From Typha latifolia (taxonomy: Eukaryota > Streptophyta > Magnoliopsida > Poales > Typhaceae), in assembly GCA_019914945.1 (NCBI GenBank), contig CM034109.1, positions 5,456,001 through 5,520,000 on the forward strand: a stretch of 64,000 nt of DNA, given 5' to 3'. A program made the translations under genes and the position numbers. Numbering within the stretch: the first letter of the stretch is position 1; each line of letters starts with the position of its first letter. The notes below the pieces were generated by a model. The model worked only from the letters and a program-made list of their open reading frames with translations, searched no databases and was not told where the DNA came from. Of the stretch, positions 52,695-63,682 are shown piece by piece.

Positions 52695-54635
52695 TCTTGA
52701 AATATAGGTTCTATATCAATTTCACACATCAAAGTGATTAGATTTAAATAGATATAAAAAGTCAAAAACCAAATCTGATTAAGTTTAGAAACACTGAATC
52801 TTATTAGGACTAGAAAAAATCTATTATGAATCATACTATAAAAATCAAAATCTAATAGGAAAGAGAAAGTCAAGTATGAATAGGAAAAGTAAAATATGAT
52901 AAAGACTATGATATAATTTTTTTAACATAGAAAATCCCTTTTACTAAAGAGAGGAGATAACTATCGATTCGTCCAAACTGGATCAATCTATTTCACTTAA
53001 ATTGTAGAAATGAGATTCATTTACAATCACTCCTATTATTGAAGTCTCTCTTTTCTTCTTAATTCTTCTTGATTAACTACTTCATGAAACTAGGTTGTTT
53101 TCACATCTGGTTCGCCCTCTAGCTACGGATTGATCTCGTAAAAATATGTCATTTTAGATATTTGATGAACGATCTAGCTCCTTTGATACTTGATATCAGT
53201 CTCTAATGTAGCATAAGTACTTAGAAATATGAAATAGCTCTTCTCACAGTTTGATAGACAGTATAATAGATGATTGATTATTAGTTGAGTTCACTCAACC
53301 TGTAGATGAATATTGATGATAACTCGATTTAGCTCCTCCAACTATTTCAAGAAATATGCTTGGACAAATAACTCTCATACATCTGTAGAAAGTGAAGCTA
53401 GTTTAGATGAGAGATCTTTGTATGGGATTGGATGCTTTAGTCTGCCTCTAGATCCATTAGATAGAGTGTGAGGAATCTTTACAATAGTACTAGCTGAATT
53501 ATGAAAGGAAACACCAAGTCTAAAAAGTGTTTCTCAACTTTCCTTCTCAATTCTATCGGGTCGGTTCAACCTAATTTGAGTGTGGTTCAAAACTAACTTA
53601 TATTTCATATATGTTCCATTGCCAAAATCATGTTACAGTTCAAAACAACAAAGATTGGTTTGAACCAATTCCGCGAGAATGCTGAATTTTGCTCTTTTGG
53701 CCTTCATCCTTCAATTTCTTCACATATGCAAGTATTTTATAAGTAGTGTAACTTAATTATAAATAAAACTTAGATTGTACAACATATTATAGTGTTTTTG
53801 TGTCTACGAATTACATTACAAAATATCACACTTATAATCTCTCCCTTAGTAATCTTGTGATAAAATACTAAACTAAACATTTCTCTACCCAATACAAAAA
53901 TCCTAATTGATCCCTAATTGATCTAAGTACACGTACAGTTATTTCTTATCAATGAATTTCCTTGATAAAACACAACTCGAAACCCACGGAATGCAGTGTG
54001 TAAAGAAAAATAAATTTGATATAAAGTTTCAATCTAATTCTAAATTAATTATTCTCAAATTGATTTCGGTTTCAGTCAAAAACATTAAATAAATTTAGCA
54101 GCCTACAGTGCAAAGCTTTGGTCGTCTACAACCTAAAAGGGAAAGGTAAGGCTATTGGAGATACTTGTTCCGTAGAGTCCATGGACATGATGGAAGTGGA
54201 GCACACGGCCACGACAAAAAGAGGAAGCTAGATTGGCATAGCTAAGTCCTCTTCCTTCTCTCTTTTAATTGTTAATAATGTTAAACATAATCATTTAGAA
54301 TTGCAGGTATTGGTAGGAAAGAAGTGCGTGAGAGATGCATGGATTTTAACTCAGGGTTTTAGTTTTATTAAAAATGCATGCTTCTATAACTAGAGCCCTC
54401 TTTTGTGTTTGTGGACTTGGTCGAGACTGAAACAATCACTGTCTCGACAGTTGGTGTCTCTAGAGGCATCATCGTAGCCTGGAGGAGCAGTGTGGGAAAA
54501 GTCTCAATTATTTTTGAGTCTCTCTAGGTGGCCCGCATTATTGTTACCCTGCATCACAAGAAGGCAAATGACGGCTCCGGTTAGCCATGTATGCTAGCAA
54601 CCATGTGGAGGAGCAGTGTGGACCCAACCTAGGGG
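52695..54635. other. Spacer with a probable decayed SIRE-type LTR edge
   Basis: Near 53838-53890 the text TATAATCTCTCCCTTAGTAATCTTGTGATAAAATAC echoes the polypurine/LTR border of SIRE copy 1 at 16940-16970 (ACAATCTCCCCCTTTGGCAA, TTTGTGACAAAACACC), in the same orientation. The preceding 900 bp could be its LTR, but similarity is patchy. No host gene is seen. Confidence 0.4.
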
Positions 54636-54850
54636 GGTTCGCGTGCCGAGTTGGGTGCGACCCAGCTCAGGCTGGGTGTGACCCAGCCTAGGGGCCCGCA
54701 TGCATGGCTGGGTGCGACTAAGCCCGGGCCCACTTGTCGAGCTAGGCTGGGTGCGGACTAGCCTGAGGCCCGTGTGTCGGGCTGGGTGCGGCCAGCCCGA
54801 GGCCCGCTTGTCGGGCTGGGTGTGGCCAACCCGAGGCCCGTGAGCAGGGG
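54636..54850. repeat. GC-rich imperfect tandem repeat
   Basis: Units of about 30-40 bp are built on GGGCTGGGTGCGGCCAGCCCG and GAGGCCCG, each an internal inverted repeat (CGGGCTGG with CCAGCCCG). At least five degenerate units are seen (phrases near 54643, 54667, 54705, 54745, 54778 and 54812). It stands out sharply from AT-rich surroundings. Confidence 0.8.
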
Positions 54851-56300
54851 CTCTAGAGTGTTGTTGGGCTACATTCAGCCCAGCCCATATTTGGGGTGGG
54901 TGGGCTACAGGCAGCCCAACCCATGTGTTTTCTAGTTTATGAGGCTTTGGGCCAATTCTTGGTGGGTTTATTTCAGCTTTGTGTCAGTTAAATAAAGTGT
55001 TTAATCGCTAATTATCTCTTTAAATTATTGAGTCATTATTTAATTATTTTTAATGCTAGCAACCATGAGCCTTAATTAATTAATATTTCTAGCCAATGGT
55101 AGTGTTTGCTATATTAATTATTTTATAAATAAATCTTAATGAGCTAGAACGTGGCCTGAGAGTGCCATTACAAATAACACATATCAGGAACTAGCTCTAA
55201 TTGGATATGAATTTTTGATGATTATAATTTTGGGCTTATTCAATTTTATCAAAAGAGTCTGTGGTCCGGCTGTATCATATTAATTGCTCCTATCGGAGAA
55301 TTAATACAGATAAATGTAGGATGATATTAAGCAATTTGCATTCTTTTAACAAAGTTTATTAATTAAATATTGTCTATGCGATCTTTCGTAAGTTGATAAT
55401 AGTGATTTGAGCGATAATTTAAAAAGAATATTTTTATTATGTTGAATAACGTGTCAGGCCTTGGTACAGCTATGCCGGCTCTACCTGATCAATAAAGGTA
55501 GGAATTACGAGATGAACCTACCCAAGCATATAGTGCACGTCAATAAGATTATTTAACTAATTAGTGACAAGATACTATTCTCATAATCTTTCTTTATTAC
55601 TTTTTTTATCGAGGTGGGCTTCGTACCCTATAAGGATGATCCCATGGCGTAGTGGCATCTAGTATCGGGAAAGCAGTTCAGGCAAGTGAAACTTTTATAA
55701 TATAGGACTAATGTAGAGAATAAAATATCATACCTTATAAAATCATCACATCCATATTATGCATGTGCATACATTTTTGTTACCATTATTATTGGACGTC
55801 ATGCACGGTAATTATATTTTGTGGTTCGGTAAGATTTTACATATTATGACACCTTTGCATACTTATTAGGTATGATCATGTGTTTAGCATGCAAAACATG
55901 ATAATAATGAGTGTCACAATATGCTTGCTGTGTTGTAAAATATTATGCCACTTGCACACGTGCATGACCATAAAAGGAGTGACTACTGCATCTTGATAGT
56001 ACCCAACACCTCCCCTACCAGGGTTACGGGTGGAGGATATTCTTATACTTATATATATTAAGGCCCATGCCTGAGGTCTTAGTTTGTTTATTTAGACCAT
56101 CAGGCAGCCATTTTGTCGAGCGATGAGCGATTTACTATCGATCGACGAGAGTCATACCCTTTAGGGTATTTAAGATAGAAAGAGTAGGATAGGATGACGT
56201 AGACCTAGTAGTACCCGATGGTGTAGGGTGAGGGCGTTCGTGAGTGACAAATCATAATTTTTCCACAGTGGTGCGATGATATAGAGTCGAGGGGTTCAGA
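54851..56300. other. Spacer, probably repeat-derived; no gene recognised
   Basis: Blocks such as GTACCCAACACCTCCCCTACC (55999) and GGTGGGCTTCGTACCCTATAAGG (55613) read like non-coding parts of plant LTR elements. I could not define borders or coding remains. Confidence 0.35.
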
Positions 56301-56315
56301 TGGTAGTATCGATGT

Positions 56316-57283
56316 GTGATATTGACCTTTGTGATGGGCTTACGATTGAGGTCTTGGACAATCGGTCATCTTGTTTGCCGGGTGATGGGCTGGTATAAGC
56401 CCTCTTATGTGAATGTCAACATTATAATGCATGATACTATGACCTCTGATCTGATGAATAATGGCTGTTGGGATGTTCCCATAGTTGAATATGCCTTTGG
56501 AACCACACTCAGTAACACTATCTTGGGCCTTAGGATTGGGCCCTTGAAGGACAAGTGGGTTTGGTGGCCTGACCCAAACAGGAGGGCTATTGCCCAAAAC
56601 CATTTACTAAGGCCCAAGAATGAGAGCATAAGGAACTTGAATGAAAAACGTTGTGGAATCTTAAGGTTAATTTGAGAGTGAAAGCATTTATCTAGAAAGT
56701 CCTATGGGGTCGAGTGCCTACCAAAGTTCTTCTCCATACCCTACACATTAGGTCAGTATATCTATGCCCAATGTGTGGCCTATGGGATGAGATGGTAGAC
56801 CACATGTTCTATCTTGCCAATTTGCGATTCAAGTACAGGAGATCATTGCTCGTAACCTTGGCCTGGATCAATTATGACTAGAGTCACCTTGGTGGTGACC
56901 AAGGAAAGTTCTTGGCTACTGTGGATGATTTGGAAGGCCAAAAATAGAGCCTACTTCCAGGGCACTCATAGTAAATCGGATCATATGACAAGGAGGGCTC
57001 TACAAATGGCTATTGAATACTATGATAGGAGGGTCAAACCTCTTAATGTGACAACAAGTCACATCTCTCAACATTGGGGGGCATCGGCCTTAGGAGTAGT
57101 CAAAATTAATTTTGATGGGTCCACCTGCTGGATAACTCAGGAGGGATTGAGGTTGTTGCAAGGAATAATTAAGCCGAACTGCTCCTTATTTTTGCCAATC
57201 CCATATTGGTTAGCTTGGCGCTGGAGGCAAAACGCCTAGCTCTTTTGCATGCCATCACTACTACTGTTAACAACAACTTGATG
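56316..57283 (+). pseudogene. LINE-type retrotransposon 3' end (zf-RVT and RNase H)
   Basis: Successive segments, partly frame-shifted, match the C-terminal part of plant L1-like ORF2: IGDGLTI-type start near 56334, LMNNGCWDVPIVEYAFGTTL (56449-56508), VLWGRVPTKVLLHTLHIRSVY with the LCPMCGLWDEMVDHMFY zinc-binding region (56700-56815), LLWMIWKAKNRAYFQG (56913-56960), and the RNase H start VKINFDGSTC with a catalytic Asp (57098-57127), then KRLALLHAITT in another frame. RT and endonuclease are absent. The LTR at 57284 cuts it off. Confidence 0.75.
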
Positions 57284-58095
57284 TGATTCAGATCACACAA
57301 AGTCATCTCAAGCATGGATACAACCTATGGGATATTTTTTTGTTTTGTTTTAGTTGTTTACTTTAGAAATATAAGAATTTTGGATGTCGTGTTCGAACGC
57401 CCCTTGTGAACGCCTATAGGCGTTTGCATCAACAAAGAACATAAATTGTTCGTTCGAATGCACTCAACCTAGTTCGAACGCAAGCGTGTGAATGCCTGCA
57501 TACCTTCGCATCAATAGTGAATGTGAATTGCGCGTTCAAATACACTCGACTCCATTCGAACACGGTCAACGATAATACAATATTTCTAGGGTTATTATTT
57601 GTCATTTTGTCTTGTTAGATTAGCCTCTTAAGATGTGGATGGCAACTTAAAGGATTATTATGAATAAATATTAAATTTTCTTCCCTTCTCTATCCTAAAT
57701 CTCCTCTTCCTTCCTTGTTCAAGCCCCAACTGTGTGCCTTCTTATCTTCAGTTACCTCTAATCTCCCCTTTACTGTCGAGTCCTTCCTCCTCCTTGGGAT
57801 CTCGACCAACTTCTTCCCCCTCATACTTATCCCACAACACCACGTGCCACCCAACCCATCACTATTATCACCCTTCTTTCACCATCATCACCATCACCTA
57901 TCATCTCCACATTCATCCCAGTTTTTGCGTATTTTCACCCCAAGTGAATCTACAAAAATATAGATCAAGAAGATACGGAATAACCACCACTGGTTTCGTA
58001 ATTTTCTAACTACGGGAGAATATTTTGATCTTCGATTGCGTGGACTGCTCTCCTACATCCGAACTTGATCCAAAACGGACGTACGATCCATATCA
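57284..58095 (+). repeat. Left Gypsy LTR with GTTCGAA cluster
   Basis: It begins TGATTCAGATCAC and its likely end is CATATCA at 58095, by comparison with the solo LTR at 48222-49155. The GTTCGAA-type motifs lie at 57391-57560. The start might be two bases earlier (TGTGATTC). Confidence 0.6.
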
Positions 58096-58315
58096 CAACT
58101 ATGTAGATGTCCCCACCCACACACACCTGGGGTGATTTGTGATATTATCTACCGCTGCGGGAAGCAGCATTCTTTTCTATAGTGAAAATATTTCAATATG
58201 CGCTATGCTTAATTATATATTTTATTGAAAAATATGAATACTTAGATATGCTATAATACTAATTAAAAAAAATATTAAATAATAAATTGTTCTAGGTGAT
58301 CTGCATGGGGTGACA

Positions 58316-59000
58316 AAGTGAAGGCCTTATTTGATTAGTAGGCGATTCATTATCCGAACCGATCAAAGGATCCTTTTATACTTTATGAGACAGCACATAC
58401 ACACTCCGGCACAACAAAGATGGGTCACAAAATTGCTGGGGTATGATTATGAAATCCAATACAATAGGGAACGAAAAATAGAGCGACGGATGCACTATCA
58501 CGCCAACCCGATACTGCCGAGCTTGCAGCCTATTTATCTCCTACCTTTCCCTTCCTTGACGAGCTGAGGTATGCTTGTTCATCTGACCTAGATATTTTGA
58601 GACTGTTGCAAGATGTGATGGATGAACCGGAGCGCCATCCAGAGTTTGAGAATCGAGGCGGGTTACTACTGGACCGTGGATGCATTTCGGTGTTAGAGCG
58701 TATTGGTCCGGTTGCATATCGTTTTGAGCTGTTGGAGGGGTCGAGAATACATCCTGTCTTCCATGTTTCATTGCTAAGGGAGCGCATTGGAGATCATGAG
58801 ATCGTTGGATCAGTTCTACCGGAGCCATTAGAATAGATAGAAATTGTAGAGCCAATTCGTGTACTTGCTAGGCGCCGATGATGACATGGTACCAGATTAG
58901 AGATGGAGATTTTAGTTGAGTAGCTTGACAAGCCATTCGATGAGGCGACATGGGAGTTGGAGACTGACATTTTAGAGCGGTTCCCTGACTTTTCACCTTG
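58316..59000 (+). pseudogene. pol: Gypsy pol remnant: RNase H, integrase edges, chromodomain-like end
   Basis: RNase H is legible at 58330-58500 (RRFIIRTDQR, HTPAQQRWVTKLLGYDYEIQY). It is followed by the start of the integrase zinc-finger region (LLQDVMDEPERHPEFE, near 58606) and then, with the core removed, by the C-terminal part (RIGPVAYRFELLEGSRIHPVFHVSLLRE, 58711-58790). The end shows LDKPFDEATWELETDI, a chromodomain-like tail of chromoviruses, with stops before it. The integrase DDE residues are absent. Confidence 0.8.
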
Positions 59001-59028
59001 AGGGCAAGGTGGGGGAAGCATGGTGGAT

Positions 59029-59863
59029 TGATACAAATCGGATCACATAAAAGGGATATTAGGCTCAATGGATTGAGTCTAATTATCTTATCTGGTTATT
59101 TGGTTTAGTTAGAGTCTTAGTAGGTTAGAATTTTATTTAATTAGCTAAATCTAACTTTATGCAGTTTCAGGAAAATATTCGTAGAATAATCTACACATAT
59201 CCAAATAATATCAAACTAGTTGGATAAGGTCGTCAACCTCTAGATCTACAACTTTGATATTCATGACTTCTCCAGATTCAAAATTTATCAATGACAAACC
59301 GAAATCTTAATCTAAAAGGTAATCAGAGAAGATAAGGAATATTGGTTTAGTTGGTTTGTTAGGGTTTTCTATTGTTTTAGGAATTGTTGGCTAGCTTCTA
59401 TATGTGGATGGTAGCTAACTTCATAATGCAATTGGATTCTTGATTTCTTGCCTCCTATCTTCTCTCTAGACTCCTCCCTCCTCCCTCTTCACCATCTTTC
59501 CACATCTACCGTTGGCAAGGTTTCTCCTAACTTCTAATCTCCCTCGATTGTCGAGTCACCTCTTTTCTTTGGGATCTCGACCACTTCGTTCCCTTCTTCT
59601 ACTTCCCTTAATCACTTCCACAATCCACCATCATCTCCATATTCCATATTTTCGTCTCTGCTACATTTCGAATCTGGGAAGGGCGTAAATACAAAAGTTG
59701 TAGAATAGGAAGCTGCGGATCCAACCCAATTAGTTTCGTAATTTTATGACTATTGAAGAATATCTGACGAATATTTTTTCACGGTTGCACGGACTACTTC
59801 TTGCAATAAATTAAGATCTTAAGGAATTATTCTGTAGCCGATCTTTAGTTCCAAATCCTATCA
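59029..59863 (+). repeat. Right Gypsy LTR
   Basis: This 835-bp LTR begins TGATACAAATCGGATCAC and ends CCTATCA. It is preceded by a purine tract and followed by primer-binding sites. It has no GTTCGAA motif, unlike the left LTR. Confidence 0.75.
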
Positions 59864-59942
59864 ATTTGGTATGAGAGCCTATCATTTGGTATTAGAGCCT
59901 ATCAATTGGTATCAAAGCTTATCAAAGTGGTATCAGAGCTTA
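59864..59942 (+). promoter_or_regulatory. Four tandem primer-binding-site-like units
   Basis: Four units of about 20 bp each contain a variant of TGGTATCAGAGC: TTTGGTATGAGAGCC, TTTGGTATTAGAGCC, ATTGGTATCAAAGCT and AGTGGTATCAGAGCT. Most are joined by TATCA or TATCAT. Only the fourth is a perfect 12-base match to the usual initiator-tRNA-Met site. They lie directly after the right Gypsy LTR. Confidence 0.8.
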
Positions 59943-60068
59943 ATAAAATGGTGCATTCGAATAAGACTTCTCTGCATTTGAATGCGACAATCGAATTCTT
60001 ATTCTTCAAAAAAATTAAGAAACCAAAACATAAAAGGGATTCATAGGTCATATCCAAAACATCAAGAT
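59943..60068. other. Gypsy internal remnant before the SIRE insertion
   Basis: This short AT-rich stretch contains GTGCATTCGAATAAG and ends AAGAT (60064-60068), the expected left target duplication of SIRE copy 2. Its partner lies beyond the window. Confidence 0.4.
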
Positions 60069-60915
60069 TGTTAGGTTTTTATTTGTTGGCAATTGTGTAC
60101 AAAATATTCTAAGTGTATTTTTTCATGTATATGAGCTTTACACAAGTCTAGAATATCTCTGGTTTGAAGAATTGCAAGATTATTGGAGAAAAGCCGTCGA
60201 GTTCACACCGCGTTCACAAACACGTTCGAACGCGGGTACTGCGTTCATAAACGCGTTCGAACGCAACCTGAAGAATTCAAGTTGTCGTGTTCGAACGCAC
60301 TCGGGCCCGTTCGAACGCACCTGAGTTCAAGTCATGCCGTTCGAATGCACTCGGGCCGCGTTCGAACGCACCAACGAAGTTCGATAAAATTGGACTTTCG
60401 TGAGTACGGATAAGACTTAGATTTGGCTCTATCTTGGAGATAATATATAAGGATTATGATGCCCTATCTTGAGGGTGGTTGAAGAAGCATTATTGTAGGA
60501 GACTTCTTGAGGCTACATCGGTTCTTCAACTATCAAGGTTTCACTCATCTACAAAAGTTAATCTTTCGTCTTAAGGGCGATATAGACGAAAGATCAATCT
60601 CGAGGGTTACTGAGATTGGACTTCAATCACGAGAAGCGGTGAATCGTGGGTTCTAGCGAGCAAGACTGAGAGGAACAAAGTCGTTTGGATCGACGGGTTG
60701 TTTTGTGAGTCAGTCTTGTAACTGCTACTATTCTAGTGATTGGTTTTTAATCCGAGTTTGGATCTATGGTTTTTTTCCGTTTGGGTTTTTCCACGTTAAA
60801 ATCTTGGCGTTCATCTTTGCTTTCGTTCCTAATATTTCTACAAAGTTTTACTTAAGCGAACGAGTGATATCATTGCCTAGTATTTAGATACATACTTGTG
60901 TCTAGGGGTTTTTCA
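60069..60915 (+). repeat. 5' LTR of SIRE copy 2
   Basis: This 847-bp LTR runs TGTTAGG to TTTTTCA. The GTTCGAAC cluster is at 60224-60370. A TTTATCTTT-free U5 part with CGAGTGATATCATTGCC is shared with copy 1. Confidence 0.92.
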
Positions 60916-60917
60916 AT

Positions 60918-60929
60918 TGGTATCAGAGC
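60918..60929 (+). promoter_or_regulatory. Primer-binding site of SIRE copy 2
   Basis: TGGTATCAGAGC, complementary to the 3' end of initiator tRNA-Met, lies two bases after the LTR. Confidence 0.92.
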
Positions 60930-60963
60930 TGATTCTCTCACCTTTGAGAGAGATCAGATAGGC

Positions 60964-62270
60964 ATGGATTTTCATAGAGATGGACCATCATCTATTAGAC
61001 CTCCTATCCTAGATGGATTAAATTATGGATATTGGAAAGCTAGGATGAGAGCTTACTTGAAGTCTATAGATGAACGAGTATGGTTTGCCGTTGTGAACGA
61101 TTGGAGTCCACCAATATACATGGTGGATGATAAACTTGCTGATAAACCGATAGAGTCATGGGATATGTCAGACTATGAAAAAGTTGGATGGAATAGCAAG
61201 GCAATAAATGCAATTTTTAGTTGTGTTTCCTCGGAAGAATTTAGAAGAATCTATACTTGTGAGATAGCAAAAGAAGCTTGGACGATCTTAGAAACTACTC
61301 ACGAAGGAACTATGGCTGTAAAACTTTTTAAACTTCAGAGGTTGACTACTAGTTTTGAAACTCTACGTATGGAGGAGAATGAGACATTTGATGAGTTTTA
61401 TGCAAAGCTGAGTGATATAGTCAACTCCAGTTTCAACCTAGGAGAGAAAATTCCTAAAAACAGAATTGTCCGTAAGATCCTTTGGTCTCTTCCAGAGAGG
61501 TTTTAGGCGAAAGTTACAGCTATTGAGGAAAGTAAGGACATCGATTCTATGAAAGTTGAACAATTGGTAGGAAATCTACAAACATTTGAGTCCAGCCTTT
61601 CAAAACTGAGGAAGTCCAAAGGGATTGCCTTATCCACAGTTGAACAAAGTATATAGAGGAGTCTGATGATGAAGGTGATTTAGATGTTGAGATATTGGCC
61701 ATATTCGTCAAAAAGTTTAATAAATTCTTTCGGAAGCCAAACAAGTTGAATGCTGAAAAACTTGAGAAAAGCAAAGCATTTGTGAAAAAGAAGAATACTG
61801 CGAGTTCGAACACAGGTGTGAGCAACAACGGTGTCAAACAGAAAAATAAGAATTCTGAGAATAAAGTTTGATATTTTGAATGTTCTGGTTTTGGACACAT
61901 AGCACAAGAATGCCCTAATCACCTTAAGAAGAAGGGTAAAGCTATGAAAGTTACTTGGGATGACTCAGATGAATCTGATGATGATTCTGGAAAAGACGAA
62001 GAAAACTTTGTTGCTTTTGCCTCTTCTCTACTCAATGTTGATTCCGTTGTTGATACTGATAGTACAGATGATCAGGATATGTTACCAGCTGAAGAAGATG
62101 AATCTGAAATTAAAAAGCATATAATGACCTGTACCTAGAGTCGTTTAAACTCAAGAAAAGCAATCTTAGACTACATCAACGACTCAAGGTAATCGAACTT
62201 GAAAGAATTCAATTTGAGGAGAAGTACAAATAGGAACTTGAACGTGTCAAAGACCTTTCTGAACAATAGC
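60964..62270 (+). pseudogene. gag: SIRE copy 2 gag (UBN2-type) with damaged zinc knuckle
   Basis: The start MDFHRDGPSS leads the gag core LDGLNYGYWKARMRAYLKSI, KAINAIFSCVS and AWTILETTHEG, to a TAG at 61504. Reading resumes at once (AKVTAIEESKDIDS), with a frame change near 61655. The zinc knuckle (FECSGFGHIAQEC, about 61877-61912) is preceded by a TGA, and its first Cys is Tyr. An acidic stretch (DDSDESDDDSGKDEE) and a coiled-coil-like part (KVIELERIQFEEKYK, with a stop after it) follow. After DLSEQ the sequence jumps to the region beyond the protease active site. Confidence 0.85.
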
Positions 62271-62284
62271 TGTAAGGGGGAGTT

Positions 62285-63682
62285 GTGACATTCGGAGATG
62301 GTAATTCATCCAAGGTAATAGGTAAAGGAAAGGTAAATTCTCCAGGGGTTCCTATTCTTGAAAATGTTCTTTATGCTAAGGGCTTGAAAGCAAATCTTCT
62401 AAGTATTAGTCAATTTTGTGATGAAGATTATGAGGTAAAATTCTTCAAAAATGATTGTACTATTCTAGATCATGGTGGTAAGGTTATATGTTATGGATCT
62501 AGAACATCTGATAATTGCTATGTTGTTGGAACGTCATATAAACTGAATTATAACAGTGCCTCTTTTGACATTGTAGATTTTTGGCATCAACATCTTGGAC
62601 ATGTGAATCACAAGGAATTATTTACTCTGTCCAAACAAGAAGTGGTAAGAGGAATACCTAAGATGAAAGAAATGTCAAAAAGAGTGTGCGGTTCGTGTCA
62701 AATTGGAAAACAAACTAGGATTTCACACAAGAAGGTAAATGCAGCTACCACCGACCGTGTGCTCCAATTAGTACACATGGACTTTATGAGTCCAACAAAA
62801 ACGGAAAGTCTTGGAGGTAAACACTATATATTCTTAATGGTCGATGATTACTCCAGATATACCTGGGTTGCCTTTCTACGTAAGAAGTCTGAAACCTTTG
62901 AAGTTTTTAAATCACTATGCTTAAAATTGCAGAATGAAAAATCTATTACCCTAGTTAGGATTCGTTCTGATCATGGTAGAGAATTTGAAAATGAAATTTT
63001 TTCCATATTTTGCGATTCTCTTGGTATTCAATATGAATTGTCAGCTCCTATAACTCCACAACAGAACGGGATTATGGAAAGAAAGAATCGAGTTGTGCAG
63101 GAAATGGCTAGGGTTATGCTTCACGCTAAAAAGGTTCCTCAAAGATTTTGGGCAGAGGCGGTCAATACAGTGGTACATGTGATAAATCGTGTTTATCTAA
63201 GACTAGGTACAAAAATGACTGCATATGAAATCTGGAAAGGTAAGAAATCTAGTGTTAAATATTTTCGAGTTTTTGGTAGTAAATGTTATATCTTGCGTGA
63301 TCGAGAATATTTGACTAAATTTGACACTAGAAGTAGCGAAGGCATCTTCTTGGGGTATTCGAATAATAGTAGAGCCTACAGAGTATTTAATCTTGACACT
63401 TCTACTGTTATGGAATCTGCTAATGTTATGATAGATGAATCCACGACTAATTTAACTGAAGCTACTCCTATTTTTGTTTCTGCAAATACATATGACGAAG
63501 AAATAGGAAAGGAGCTTGATCTGGAAATTAAGAATCAGGACGAGGACAAAGTTGAAATGAACAAAGATGACTGCAACGTACCGGAACCATCTGCCAGAGT
63601 GAAATCAGATCATCCACTGTCACAAGTGATCGGAGATGTAAATGAACCAATTAAGACAAGACGACAATATAGTTCGAAATAA
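62285..63682 (+). pseudogene. pol: SIRE copy 2 pol: protease end and integrase
   Basis: The frame is open for 465 codons but starts inside the polyprotein. VTFGDGNSSKVIGKG and NLLSISQFCDE are the end of the protease region; the DSG active site that should precede them is deleted. The integrase zinc finger (FWHQHLGHVN with VCGSCQIGK) is near residues 100-140. The catalytic core shows HMDFMSPT, LMVDDYSRYTWVAFL, SDHGREFEN and PQQNGIMERKNR, which include the DDE residues. The frame ends at TRRQYSSK, where a deletion has removed the start of RT. Confidence 0.9.

Larger units (their letters stand above)
57284..59863 (+). mobile_element. Deleted Ty3/Gypsy element with both LTRs
   Basis: The left LTR (about 57284-58095) is followed by a short AT-rich stretch and pol remnants (58316-59000), a polypurine-like AAGGTGGGGGAAG (59006-59018), and a right LTR (59029-59863). 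Gag, protease, RT and the integrase core are missing. The two LTRs differ strongly in their 5' halves: only the left one has the GTTCGAA cluster, while the 3' parts share TTAGCCTCT/TTAGGG and pyrimidine-rich blocks. The element is therefore probably a recombinant between relatives. Directly after the right LTR comes a primer-binding-site array, so that LTR also serves as the 5' LTR of something to its right. Confidence 0.7.

Noticed and set aside
57715..58009. Ser/Pro/His-rich ORFs
   Set aside because: They come from the pyrimidine-rich 3' part of a Gypsy LTR and have counterparts in the other LTR copies.
60183..60413. ORF in the second SIRE LTR resembling the one at 16.5 kb
   Set aside because: Same LTR repeat read in frame; not a conserved protein.
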